Source: Phytoseiulus persimilis (Eukaryota > Arthropoda > Arachnida > Mesostigmata > Phytoseiidae). Taken from it: a stretch of DNA of 64,000 nt. Under the pieces are notes generated by a model that had not been told where the DNA came from, did not search any database, and was given only the letters and a program-made list of their open reading frames with translations. The stretch lies in NCBI GenBank assembly GCA_037576195.1, contig CM075103.1, positions 32,448,723-32,512,722 of the forward strand. Reading direction: 5' to 3'. The position numbers and the translations under genes are program-made. Of this stretch, positions 48,801 to 60,142 are shown piece by piece; the first letter of the stretch is position 1; the number at the start of each line of letters is the position of its first letter.

Positions 48801-50268
48801 GTGTAACTCAGGAAATTCGTTCAGAATTTATGCAGATTACGAATCGCGGGTCGGCAAACGTGTGTCGATGTCTGACCGTGAGCTCGGGAGATCATTTCGA
48901 GATGATTTGCAGTGTCGTGCCCGAGGGCGATCTTTCTCCGGCGAACGAGCGGATGGCTGACTGACTGGCTGCTTGCTTCGTCGCTCGCTTCAGACACCGA
49001 TTCTCCGCCGCCTCGAGCTCCGCCGGCGCCGCCGACAAGCCCCGTGGAACTCGCCAGCGACCAGAGCCGACACGAGGCCGGCGCCATTGTCACTCAGAAC
49101 TGATAGCTGGGTGAAAAAAAACGAGCCGTGGGAAAGACGTGCTTTGACGTGAAGGGATCCGCTCGCTCTCCCAAAATAACCCCTGTTCCAAATCATCTTT
49201 GCGGGGAGTCAAGGTCCCGGCGGGCACTGAGCATAACAATGTCGTTCCTCAATGTTTCTCGCGGCCTTCTCCAAACCAGCGAGGAAGAATACTCGGCCAG
49301 GAGTCGGGAATCCCAATGAAGAGTCGGAACGAACGAAAAACCGCGGTTCCTTCGCACAGTGACCGGTGGGGAAAAAACTGATTGTGCTCCCCGCGATGCC
49401 TGCTGCTGGCAAAACATCTCATCAGCGGTGGGAGCTCTCCTCTGGAAGTTTGTAATAGATGATCATCCGCGTCTTCAATTTTTATTCCGCATCGTTCTGC
49501 AGTTTCATCAGTTAGCTGCGGCGGGAATGTGTCTGGCATCAGAGCTCATCTGAACGACATCGGACTGAGGCCGTGTGGGGACTTTTTGTTTTGAATAATT
49601 CTCCCGACCTCGATTGGATGACTCGGTAGAGGAACCCTCTGCACGGGTCTGATGTTGGAAATTCGAGATGGGACTCACTCTCGGACTCAGAGGGTCCCTC
49701 GGAATCCGGTCCGCATTGTCCCGCTAGGATTGTTTTCCTTCCTGATGAGTTTATCTCCTCCGGGATCCCTCGCTGGACTCCGTGAGGACGGATGTGTAAA
49801 CACAAAAGTCATTGTTGAATCTTTCCAGCTTCCTTGGACGCACACCGGAGTGGGCAACGATGATTACAGGGTACGACATGTGTGTCGTCGGCTTGCTCCT
49901 TGATGCTGACTCACACAGACAATGTCTCCCGGCTTCGGATGAAAATGTGAACAGCAGGATCCCGATTGCTCGCTACGTTGCTTCAAATGAATGGCTGTGC
50001 TTTCCGCATGGGATGGCACACAGGAATCATGTTTGAGATTTATCAGGGGAAAAATGAGCCAAAAATAGATCCGTAACCGGACCGAACTCCTATCCGGAGT
50101 GCGCTCCGGTTCAGATCGTTCCGAACTATTCTCCGGCACGCCAGTTTCAACGCCATTCTCCGATTGCGCGTGAAGCTTCGGGCGTGATATATGCACATAT
50201 GTATTCACAACGAACGGTTGGAGGACCAAGGTTCGGAGTTAAAACTCATCCGATTTTGAACTTTTCAG

Positions 50269-50581
50269 TTGAATTTTCAATGCTCTTGGGCGGCGGTGAT
50301 GGACGATAGAGCGGCGGGATGGCCAGAAGACAGTTGGATCAAGCCGGAGCATTCACAAAGCGAAGTTCGGCACCTCGTCGACGCCGACAGCCTCGTCAAC
50401 AGTCACAACGCACTCCGTTCGGCCAGTCCGTTGGGTAGAATAGTGGCTGCGATTCTGCGGCCGCTGCATGCTCCGCTCACGCACGACCCTTCGCACCGCC
50501 GCATAGACGCCGCAATAGCAGCAGCCGCCGACGCAATAACGACCTCGATAGACGGACTTGTAGAGCCCGCCGATGCACTAG
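50269..50581 (+). CDS. Probable coding exon, protein unrecognised
   Basis: A clear acceptor (ATTTTGAACTTTTCAG) opens phase 0 and the frame runs to a consensus donor, GCACTAG|GTGAGT, giving 104 codons plus one base. The segment ends in an alanine-rich helical region (HRRIDAAIAAAADAITTSID). The next exon is uncertain; a strong acceptor ends at 50620 (CCTCCTCCCAG). I recognise no domain. Position and strand make it a plausible upstream part of the membrane protein exon at 51124. Confidence 0.5.
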
Positions 50582-51123
50582 GTGAGTCGAGTCCACATTT
50601 TCTCCATGGCCTCCTCCCAGCATTGAAAAATAGTCGGGCCGCAGTCGGCGCAGGTGCTTGGACGCCGGGTGCGCAGCGTAGAGAACAAATATGGCAACAT
50701 GCTGAGCCTAATCGAAGCGGAACACGCTGTCACTTACAGCGAGCAACACGTCCCACGTAGTCGTAAGCGAGGGACCCACTGCAGGCGTGTTGAACGCTTC
50801 CTCCACAGCCCGTCCTACCGTCCACGTCGCGTACAACGACAACGCCAATAGCTGGTGGAGAAACTTCATACCGAGGTAGAGCAACGCGTTATTACCCCGT
50901 AAACCATTAATTGCCAATGCCCTGGACCCCGAGAACAGCTGCAGGCCCCACACCTCCAGGCCACCGACAGGTGCCGCCGCGGGTGCTTCGCCGCAGACGG
51001 GAACAAAAGACCCTCCTCTCCTGGACTCCTATTCGAATATCTGATTGGTTTTGGCATGGAAATGAGTGTCGGATTCGTTGTGTCTGATTATGAAGATTTT
51101 TCTTTTCGATTCGCTGTTTGCAG

Positions 51124-51289
51124 GCCAAGCATGACGCCCGAAGAGGTTCGCGCTCAGTACTACGCCACGTATGACCCGATGACAGGCGTCCGCATAGCCG
51201 CCACACTGGGTGCAATAATGAGCCTCTTCGCCCTGTTCCTCATATTCAAGGCTAGATGCAAATCCATCCGATCCAGACTCAACCTGTGA
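51124..51289 (+). CDS. Probable single-pass membrane protein, C-terminal region exon
   Basis: An acceptor with a long pyrimidine-rich tract (CGATTCGCTGTTTGCAG) is followed by a clearly coding stretch with GC-rich third positions. It has a short extracellular-type lead (MTPEEVRAQYYATYDPMTG), one hydrophobic segment (GAIMSLFALFLIF) and basic residues after it (KARCKSIRSR), a classic stop-transfer arrangement predicting a cytosolic tail. The frame meets TGA at 51289, but splicing to a Ser-rich tail near 51350-51475 is possible. The exon starts with one base completing a codon, so its predecessor must end in phase 2. Family not recognised. Confidence 0.62.
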
Positions 51290-54081
51290 CAGCGGCGGCA
51301 CCAGTCGAGCTACCTCAGCACACTCAGTGCGTTCGTCTCCTCTTGCTTATGAGCGAATACTCAAACACGCACCAAAGTCTCCGCAGTGATTCGACCAGCC
51401 TTTCATCGAAGCACTCAATCGCCTCACGCTCCGGCGATCGCCGCCATCAGCGAGAGCTTCCCAGAGGTTCCGAGTAGTTCAAAGCTGAGGAACGCTATTT
51501 TCTCGCTACGTCCGAACGCCTCCGTCTGAAGATCCTCCGTTCGTGCCGCTGCTTCGAGACCGGGCTGCTGCACAGCCGTCATGACCTGGAGTACGGGCCA
51601 TGAGCACCGCACTTCGTGCTGCACGGAATCTTCCCGCCGCTAGAGGGACGCATCTCGAGAATTAGACTCGGTACAAGCAAGCCATTCGTTTGTATGCATG
51701 CTGAGAACTTGGAGAGGTTCAGTTTCGAAGCACGAGCGTGCCTTGCTCCGTTTCCTCTCGTCGCCAGCTCTTGTGAACGCCGCTCTAGAAGCAGAACGGG
51801 ACTCCTGGTCAAGTAGCCATGGGCGCAGTTGGCACTCATCGAACATGATCCTCCTAATGAGGGATGGCAGCAAGCGTTCCCTCTCATCCGCTGCGCCTCA
51901 GCGTTGTTCAAGCATTTCAGAAGTGGGGCTACGTCCCGGCTACGTCGACTTGAGCTGACTCCGACCGATCAATAATGAAACTGAGAGAGGAGGGTGGGAG
52001 ACAGTGGGTCGTCTTGCACCGACGTCAAGATTCTTCATCAAAGCGTTGTTACGACGAATGAGAATCGTCTGCATTTAATGGCAGTTTTGAGCCGCGGAGC
52101 CAACATCGTCAGCATTAGTGCAAACTATGGTCTATCCGTTCTCCTTCCCGAGCGTAGATGTCCCGTTCTGCGTCGCCTCAAAACCTGGAATCCAGAGGAA
52201 TTGATTGTGAGTTGTGACCTCACTAGTCATCTTGGTACACTTGGATTCCGAGTTAGAAACTGGCTGAACTACTCCGTGCAGTATGAATATATTTGACATA
52301 AGCGAGCGTTCGCGCGCGGGCTCCTGACGGCAACGCGGCTCCCGCTTCCCCAGGCTTCACGATAGGTTCGGAGCAACACTGGCCCCCTAGTATCGTCACT
52401 TCCTCTGTGTGGGTAGCGTTCTCTTTCACGCAGACGCCTGCATTCAGGAGATGCGTTAGATCCAGCGTTGACACATCATACAGCTCGTTGGGAGGACGGA
52501 TGGCCATTCCGCCATACAAATCAGCCACGGCCCTCAATGGGGCCCTGTTTCGAGTTGGAGGCTCAATTCGGCCGTATCGGAAAGCTTGGCATGCTTTCTC
52601 ATCAGTCGGCGGGTGGGCAAATGGGTCACTGAGCAACCAACCGAGCAACCCACCCACCCAGGACCGAATCGGCTGAGCACCTCTACTCGCTTCAGCAACG
52701 GAAGTTACCTAAATGTTTAGAGTCGAGCTTTCCGGGGAACTTCGTCTTGTTTCCAACAGGATCGATGAGCTCAATATGGGGTAGGGTTCAGGAATATTTG
52801 TGAATCATTTGAGCGTATGATCATGTGTCCGATGTTAGAAACATCTCCGTTCAAAACGACCGAAAATATCCGGGAGCCGGGTCGTTTCACTTAGCCGTTG
52901 AAGTAGCATCACGCCAGTCGACTGGATACCCTCACACGCGATCTCGAGTGAGCGGAGGAACGAAATGACCTCTTAAACAACTCATTGTCAGAGATTGAAT
53001 AGAGAGTGGAGGGACGACTCCGATGACTATAAATTGTAGCAATAACACCGGCTCGACATTTGAGAGTCGACCTCCCGGAAATGTGTACCTTTCTACCCGA
53101 TCGCCCAGTGTTCATATGTAATATGTTTTTGATTAACTTTCACAATATGCGATATTTGGATACTGTCTAACGAACTGACTGTTAGACGAAGACTTGCGAA
53201 TCAAAGGAGACGATGTAGAAGAATCAGGTCAGCATTGATGTGATACCAATGCGGCACTCACTTGTTTGGACGGTAAAAATAAAGATGCGACACTTCCCTA
53301 TGTTCTGAGCCTTTTCTTCACCGCCGATCGAGTCAAGGAAGTGGAAGTAGCAAATTGCTTAGTCAACGCCGCGAGCTTCGTTTCGAGTTAACAATGGGAT
53401 TGGTTTCTCTATCCCGTCATCCGAGACAAAAAGCCCAGCGGTATCCCGATGATTGAATCCACAGAAATCGGGCCATTAACGACATTTGGAACGAAACTCT
53501 GCTGACCAAAGTTCAATTTATGAACACATGCTGAGGCGATTCTGTCGATACGCATCACGAATAGGTGGAACGGCTCCTAGTTTTGGACTAAGACGCAATT
53601 TTCTGTCCTATTCGCAGGAAGGGGGGTGCGGAGCCCTGAAATTGAGAGTGCCGTGACTAAGATCATGGGTGCCTCATCGTAAACGATTGAGTAGGCTTTT
53701 GTACTTGGATGGATGGATCTGGATACTCCGTCCCGGACCTCTTGAGTGAGCAGGAAAGCTCTGGTCGGAGGCAAACGGAAGGCATTGTAGGGAAACAAAA
53801 AGAAGGAGGACGGAGGAGTAGGCAATCTCTCACGCTCCAGGAGTCGAGGAAATCGTAGTCGTGGAGTTAGTCAGATATCCAGTATAAGGGTAGGATTCGA
53901 ATCTGGGGTTCCGTCATCTAGTTTGATGAGATGAACCGAAACCGAGTCATAGGGGAGTGCGTCGGACTCGGGATTTCGAGCATCCTTGGGGATGTTCGAG
54001 GCGAAGCGTCGCGCAAATACAACAAGAACTTCAACAACACTGGTGATGGGGTGAGCGATGGGTCTCCGTCCCATGCCAGTT
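51290..54081. other. Downstream stretch, no named gene
   Basis: Ser-rich open stretches near 51256-51530 (+) may be the cytosolic tail of the preceding membrane protein. A 134-codon - strand ORF (52253-52657) is protein-like (for example NELYDVSTLDLTHLLNAG) but unrecognised. The rest is AT-richer and shows no gene. Confidence 0.35.
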
Positions 54082-54650
54082 ACCCGGCACCCAGTTACCT
54101 GAATCCCACTCACCCGAATCCGAATTGCTCTCTCTCACCGCCAAATCCTCCCCCTCTGGAGCCTAGAGTCACGACGGAGCCCTGGGAGAAGCATAGGAAC
54201 TGACTGGAAGAGATATCCACTCCATCGACGCAACAAGGGTGGAAGCCACAGGAATATACGACGTCGTTTCCGTGCAGTGAAGAACAGCGCAGAGTACAGT
54301 GCATTTCCACAAATCTCCAGCCTCAGAAGTGACGTGCGAAATACAAGAATCGCTTGAGAATCATGGAAACCCACGAGCAAAAACTCGCGGGGATCTGCTA
54401 GGTCCTCCGCGATGTGGCCGGATTTCCCGAAAAGCGCGCGCAGCAGAGCAGGCTTTGGCAGAGTTGACGATTCTTGACCACAACTGACGAGAGAGTATCA
54501 AGTTGCGAATATTGAGAACGATACTTCACTGTGAAGGATGACTTTTGGAGTCCCAGTAGAAATATCGAAACCTTCAAGCGAGATAGGAGACTGGAACTCT
54601 TGGATAACGTCATTCTCGATGGAAAGTTAGTATCGGTTGTTAGTATCAAG
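54082..54650 (+). repeat. Second, diverged copy of the 17.5 kb foldback element
   Basis: Blocks match the 17491-17795 sequence in the same order and orientation: the left-end block with CTCTCTCACCGCCAAATCC, the segment GAGAAGCATAGGAACTGACT, a GTGCAGTGAAG segment, and a distal block with GGAGACTGGAACTCTTGG near 54585. Several hundred extra bases separate the middle and distal blocks, and I see no right-hand inverted end. It is a rearranged or truncated family member. Confidence 0.6.
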
Positions 54651-55133
54651 CTAGCGTAACCCGAAAATATTTGAAGCCATACGTCTCAACTTTCTGGATA
54701 TATTCTCTGCTTTCCCGGTTTCACATCATCAGCTGGCGGCCGAATCCAGCTGACGGGTCCAAGCAGCACGCTCCTAGATACGATTCAGCCGTTTCGCGAA
54801 TTCTATCTCAAGCGCAAAACATGTAATCGGGATGCACCGAGAACGAGCTCCTCAGGCGACGGTGTTTTGACCTCGCCTGATCCGAAGTCGAGTATCTCAC
54901 CGTCAAAGATCAGCATTGGTCTATAGTCGTCACACCAACTTCTTATCGGCTCCTAGCGTGCGCAGGTCTGTCATCTGAGAAGAGAGGGGTCTTGGAGGAG
55001 AGACGCACGATTTTCGAGCACGAGGAACTGTATCCCTGTGACCATCGCCGATGACTCCAATGAACGGCAGTCTCAATGAGGACGAATAACGATTCTTGGA
55101 CGATACTCCGTCAAAGCTGAAATACTTTGTGCC
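54651..55133. other. Upstream of putative IR first exon, nothing recognised
   Basis: No coding stretch or clear promoter element was singled out between the repeat copy and the ATG at 55134. Confidence 0.4.
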
Positions 55134-55472
55134 ATGAAGTTATGGCTGTTGCGTGTTGTGATAGAGCTGCAAGCCATCTCCGTTTACGGAACACGGACGA
55201 GGACTTTCGATCACGTCGGACAGATTTTCGACGCTGCCTGTAGCGGCCGCTCGTCAGCTGATTCCCACTTCAGATGGATGCTGTTGCATAACTACGGAGC
55301 TCTTCCGGATGTTTTCGTGCGTATTTTGCAGCTTTCGAGCTGCGTTTTTGAAACCCGAAGCCTGGAGTCGTTCTCAGGCTGGGACACAAGCTCGATTCTG
55401 ACCTCGGTCGAGTACAAAATTGTGGCTGTGAATCTCACCGACAATGAGCTCAAGCGAGCTCTATCGTTTCAC
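55134..55472 (+). CDS. Probable N-terminal exon with signal peptide (ionotropic receptor)
   Basis: ATG opens a 113-codon frame with a hydrophobic, signal-peptide-like start (MKLWLLRVVIELQAISVYG), a soluble extracellular-type region with cysteines, and an end in phase 0 at a consensus donor, TTTCAC|GTAAGT. It lies upstream of, and on the same strand as, the ionotropic receptor, and phase 0 fits the next candidate exon at 58349, which also begins in phase 0. So I infer it is exon 1 of that receptor. It could instead belong to a separate or decayed copy. The ~5 kb of repeat-filled intron makes the link unproven. Confidence 0.5.
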
Positions 55473-57037
55473 GTAAGTACCAGCGAGAGAAGAATGTGTG
55501 AGTCGACGCCGTGAGTTCGTGGGGTGTATTCAATTCCAAGAACCTGAGGCGCGAAGAGAGGACTCTACGATCCCGCCACGACGAGTTCCATCCCGTGGGA
55601 TCGACGAGAGTCTTCCTACACAGGGACGCGCGCTCGTAGGTCCCCTCTTGAGTTGATTCAGAGAAACCGGGACAAGACGCTCATACACGAAAAAATTCAG
55701 TTCTCTCGGAAATTCCGTCAGGCTCAAGAAAATCTGTCTCGACTCCCAGCAGCCTCCTACCTCGCACTGGAGAGAATGGCTTTTGAATGTCCTTGAGAAG
55801 ATTCTCCACCCAATCAGGGTCGCGGCTGCTTGAGCCACACAGCAAATGGACCTCTCACTCGAGACAAAGATTGGTAAATTATTCCGCGAAACCAGAGCGT
55901 GCCTCGTAGTCCCTAAATAGCGACTGCCCGCGTTGGAATTCCCGTTTCGTTAGCAGCCCGAATTCTCGATTATACCGCCCAGAATATCTTCACTGTCAAT
56001 CATGGTTTGATAGCCAAATCTCCATACCGGAAATGCCGTATGATCTCGTTGATTCCAGTCACTTTGGAATCCATGAAATCACGGGCCTCCCACGGCGTTT
56101 TGATTTCCTGCGTAATCTCAAACAGTATGAATTGAGAAACCTACCCCTACGCCTTCCCACCGCTCCCCGAGCCCCGATTTTTCGCGTCTGAGACATTCCG
56201 TCAGAAGCTTACTTCCAAGACCGGGTTAATGCTGTGAGTTAAGTTCAATCACAACTAAAATCGCATCTGGGTGGCCTCTCGCGGAATCGCTGTACAGAAA
56301 ACGCTCGGCGAAACGAAATTCGTTCCCGCGTATTTATCCTAATCACGAAGTATCCTGCCTCTCTATCTCTTTCTCCTGGTTCCTCCTCCATTCACCTTCA
56401 TCAGTCCTACAGAGCTGGCGATGCATTAGCCAAGGGCTTCCTGTCAATTGCATCTGTGCTACGGAACGCGAACTTGCTCGTTCATCGATACGGTCTTGAG
56501 TAGCCAAACGTGTTCAACAGTAACGGCACACTGTGCAGAATGCGTCGCATAATGTGAGCTTTGCACGCTCCCGAAGCTTCATGCCATGGGGAACGCAGTT
56601 CCGAACCGATCAAAATAAGGACAAACGCCCAACGATGCTGCCTGCGCTGCCTACTGTGAGCAGCGCGCGTGAGCACGACTAAGAGCGGTTCTGAGTCCTT
56701 TCATTGCACCTCTGTTGATTCGAGCAATGTGCTTTCCGTCGGTTCGGACCCGGATCTGGATGGCCGAGAGTGCGGTCAGTAGAGGGTACAGCCGAATAAG
56801 TGTCGGCTTTGGTTCCCGAAGGAATTCTGAAACCTAGGGGAAGAGTTTTCCGATATTCAGTTCACTTCAACAACACTCTATTTATTTATTTCTCACTGGA
56901 AACTTTCATGCGGAAAGAAGAATCTCTGAAAAAATGGAATGTTCGAAGACTCGGCGCTCGAGAGCGGGAAAAGATAGAAACTTCACCTTCACTCCATCGG
57001 GAAGCTGAAAATGCTACAAAATGGGGGGGGGGGGGGG
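55473..57037. other. Intronic or intergenic stretch, nothing firm
   Basis: A 102-codon - strand open frame (55530-55838) and a + strand stretch at 56800-57020 were considered; neither has a supporting family or a clear splice pair. A 15-base G run lies at 57023-57037. Confidence 0.35.
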
Positions 57038-57490
57038 TCCGGAATTGAGAATTGCCAATCTTTATCCTATGACGTCTCCCGATTGGGCTGATAGTTGCAT
57101 GCATTATAAATAGTTTTCAGGTGCCCCGAATATTTCATGAATATTTCCATCAATCAAATCGGATGCAAAATGTGCTTGGTCTTCTCGTTACTGAGCTCGA
57201 GGTCATTGGCCGTAGCGCGATAGGTATGGCATCCGTCGGAAGGGTCCGGGATGAAGAATCACCAATTGTTATCCCTTGGACTCTATCGATCGGGGTGATA
57301 CTTGCGTGCATAATGGATGGGTCCCGGGTGCACCGAACATGAATATTTTTATCCATCAAATCGGATGCAGAACGTGCTCGGGCTCTTCATTACAAAGCCA
57401 AAGCTTATCTACCGTTGTGCCATCGGCATGATGACCATCAGAGGGGTACGTGATGAAGAATTGGCAACTGTTATCCGTTGAAATCTTATG
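57038..57490. repeat. Partial tandem array, unit about 207 bp
   Basis: A full unit at 57121-57327 is followed by a partial unit (57328 to about 57490) and preceded by the tail of another (57038-57120). Shared words include CAAATCGGATGCA, GATGAAGAAT, TGTTATCC and GGTGC at the junctions. Copies differ by many substitutions and small indels, so the duplication is old. Read on the - strand the copies give related peptides (FFITYPSDG versus FFIPDPSDG), and the last copy forms the 3' end of the ORF at 57356-57940. Confidence 0.7.
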
Positions 57491-57940
57491 ACCGAACAAC
57501 AAATCCTTGAACATTCCGTTTCTTCGGAGGTTTGCCTTGTCATGGAGGTTTTTAATGAAATGCAAAAGAATCGGGCGGTTAGGAAGAGCTGAATATCGGA
57601 AAATGTTCCACTGAGGAAGGGCTTTCACCCCGAATAGGTTTCCGCATCTCTTCGGGGCCCAAAATCGACCTCCATCCGGCTGTCTCCTTTTTGCGTCGTG
57701 ACAAGAGTGGCCGAACCTCAGGAATATGAGTTTGAGGCCTACAACTCCAAGATAATCCGGATTCTCACAAGCGGCATATAGTACCGGAACCGGGTACATT
57801 CCCTCGGAACACACAGACGTTGACAGAACCTGTCGTTGGAATGAATGAGCTGCTAAATTCCCCCTTCCCCTAAGGAGATCAGTCGTGTCTTCTTCTATCG
57901 TCATGGCTCGCTTGCTTCGATCGTTGCAATGAAGCTCCAT
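57356..57940 (-). pseudogene. Antisense ORF fragment overlapping the tandem array, unrecognised
   Basis: A 194-codon open frame on the - strand has credible protein composition (for example LLHFIKNLHDKANLRRNGMF). Its 3' end lies in the last 207-bp repeat unit, and the neighbouring unit encodes a related but stop-interrupted peptide. This pattern suits a decayed or partially duplicated coding fragment, perhaps from a mobile element, sitting inside a + strand receptor intron. No domain recognised, so a mobile-element origin is inference. Confidence 0.35.
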
Positions 57941-58348
57941 GTGCAGGTCTCTGGCTCATTACTCGGGACACCGCGCCGTATGCTGGCCTATGCCGGGCCG
58001 CTAGAGCAGTGCTTCCTGAACTTTCTAAGCCCGCGTCAACCATTCGGCTGCCAAAGGGATACGGAGGAACCCTCAATCCAGCGTTACGAATACTTTCAGT
58101 ATTTTCTTCTTTTTTGGTAATTTATAGAGTCGGTGTGGAAATCCCCTCGGATACCAGGGATCGGGCTGTTGGGGCTTACTCTGGTTATGAGGAGTTCCGT
58201 CAAAAAATACTTTCAGTATTGCTACGAATATTGTGAGCAGAAGACGTTTTTCTCGTGACGTAGATCCGGATTCCACTAAATTTCGAGGTGGATGAACGAA
58301 TTCATGAAGCCGTCGGAACTCGAACTGCACTCTTGTAGCTCCTTCCAG

Positions 58349-58472
58349 CCTCGAGGTCTCATGGCTTTAGCTCGTGAAGACGTAGAGATCCCGGATCCGG
58401 GAACTCACGTTCAGACCGCTGTCAAGATCCGGATAAATATCATTCTCGATTCCGTGTCCGTGAGCTCTTATG
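58349..58472 (+). CDS. Candidate second exon of the ionotropic receptor
   Basis: A good acceptor (GTAGCTCCTTCCAG) opens phase 0 and the frame is protein-like (THVQTAVKIRINIILDSVSV). Two donors are possible: TCC|GTGAGC after 58459 (phase 0) or TATG|GTATCT after 58472 (phase 1). Either can be joined in frame to the next receptor exon by choosing the acceptor ending at 60843 or 60817. That flexibility is why the model is only tentative. Alternatively this is an unrelated fragment; a faint similarity to Cys-loop receptor N-termini was considered. Confidence 0.38.
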
Positions 58473-59001
58473 GTATCTTGATAGATGACGGCACCTCTCC
58501 CGAGCAGCAATCGATATAATCAGAGGAACTACAATCTGACTCACAGGGGGCAGTTTCGTATCAGAGTAACACTGAACCAGGATAGCCGTTAAGATGGAGG
58601 CGTCAGTTTCAGCTCATCATGAACTCAGATGAGCTTCGCAATCACTTATCTTTCGAAGGTGACATTTTCGGAGTGCAATCACGTCGGATTCGAAGCTCCC
58701 GCGTGTTCTCTGTGTGGGCCCCCAGAACTACACTGCGATCGGATCCGACGCTATAAGGAGCAATCTCAGCAGATTGAGACTCCGTTCCTCTCGTGAGATC
58801 TTCCTGCTGTTGTGCAGGCTTCAGGGGCGACGATTGTCGTTCCGTGCCACCTGGAAGCCCGCTAGCTGGTTGTCGGACTTCCCAGTTGTTGTATTACGCT
58901 GTTCTGTATGCAGCGTTGGGAGACATCCGGTGAGTCCAAGATTTAGATTCGCTGTGAACGAGAGTATTCTGCAAGCGATTGCGCCATGGATCTCAACATA
59001 A

Positions 59002-59141
59002 GAATATGCGTGAAAACAAGCAGAATATGCGTTAAAACATGCGGAATATGCGTGAAAACATGCGGAATATGCGTGAAAACATGCAGATTATGCGTGAAAA
59101 CATGCGACCATGCGTGAAAACATGCAGTGTGTGCGTGAAAA
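59002..59141. repeat. 21-bp tandem repeat, about 7 units
   Basis: The unit is close to GAATATGCGTGAAAACATGCG, repeated in tandem with a few substitutions and one shortened unit. It lies in the putative long intron of the receptor gene, about 95 bp before the left arm of the palindrome. A - strand open frame across it (58943-59173) simply reflects the repeat and is not a gene. Confidence 0.9.
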
Positions 59142-59235
59142 TATTGGGTGCGTGCGGGAGTTCTGAGCGCCAAATCTGACAGCTCATCACTCCGCTCCTA
59201 GGAGTCGCAGAGAGATTATGAAAAACTAAAAAAAC

Positions 59236-60142
59236 GCGGAATTCAGTCAGATTTCAGATGCTGTCGATTTCGTTCCGATTCAGCAAATGGCCTGCCAACA
59301 CCGACAGTTTTACTGAGACGGTTCAAAATCGGAAAATCGCGATTTTTCGAAAACCATGACTATGACCCCCTGTTTTCGCTTCGGAATCATAAATTTCGTC
59401 GAAAATTGAGCTGTTTTTGATCAAATTGAGCGATTCGGTCGCTGCCAACCGGAGATATCGGCCTCAGAAGTTTCGATTTTTTAGCCCTCTCTATCAATGT
59501 TGAGTGAACAGGAAAAATATGGGCCTTCTGAAAAAATGCTTCCTCTTCACTCTTCACCCGGAGATGAGCAAATTTGAGATGCTGCATAGCACATCTTATA
59601 GCCGGGATCAAAGCTTCGAAAACATGTCACCTGATCCGATTTTTGGCTCTCCACCCATAGCTTCGAATTGCGAGCTGGAATCTTTAACTTCAGTTCCACC
59701 GGCACGATTTTCCCTGGAAACTCTTGGAAGGCCCGAAATTGGATCATATGACATGTTTTTGGAACCTTGAGCCCGTCCATGAGATGTGCTATGCAGTATT
59801 CCAGAACTGGCTAGTTTTTTAGGGGAGATGGAGCATTTTTGGAGGAGGCCCATATTGTTCTTATTCACTCAACATGGATCGAGAGGGCTGAAAATCGAAA
59901 CTTCCGAGGCCGATATCTCCGCTCGGCAGCGGCCGAATCGCTCAATTTTTTTTGAAACAGCTTAATCTTCGACCAACTCTATGATTCCGAAGAGAAAACA
60001 GGGGGTCATGATCTCAGTTTCGCCGGCATCGGAGAATCGCGATTCTTCAATTTTCGACCCTTTCAGAAAAGCCGTCGGTTTTGGCAGGCCGTTCGTTGAA
60101 TCAGAACAAAATCGACAGCATCTGAAAGCTGACTGAGATCGC
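59236..60142. mobile_element. 907-bp palindromic (foldback) element with 412-bp arms
   Basis: The left arm 59236-59647 and the reverse complement of the right arm 59731-60142 align over 412 bp at roughly 80% identity by eye, around an 83-bp loop. Paired positions sum to the same value (119378) at the outer edge, middle and inner edge, so there is no net insertion or deletion between arms. Matching words include CAGATGCTGTCGATTT, GCATAGCACATCT and ACATGTCA. The two ORFs (59504-59770 + and 59608-59868 -) are near-mirror images caused by the palindrome and are not independent genes. Likely a non-autonomous foldback transposon in the receptor intron. Confidence 0.75.

Noticed and set aside
53880-53905. 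GGATTCGAATC box resembling an RNA polymerase III B-box
   Set aside because: No A-box or cloverleaf around it on either strand.
58349-58472. Cys-loop (GABA/glutamate-gated chloride channel) N-terminal exon
   Set aside because: Only a vague beta-strand pattern; no W-x-D-x-RL exon or Cys-loop found downstream, and position favours the IR gene.
58943-59173. Minus-strand ORF with repeated HVFTHIP words
   Set aside because: Entirely produced by the 21-bp tandem repeat.
59504-59868. Two ORFs of 86-88 codons on opposite strands with similar proteins
   Set aside because: They are mirror products of the palindrome; no codon evidence of a separate gene.
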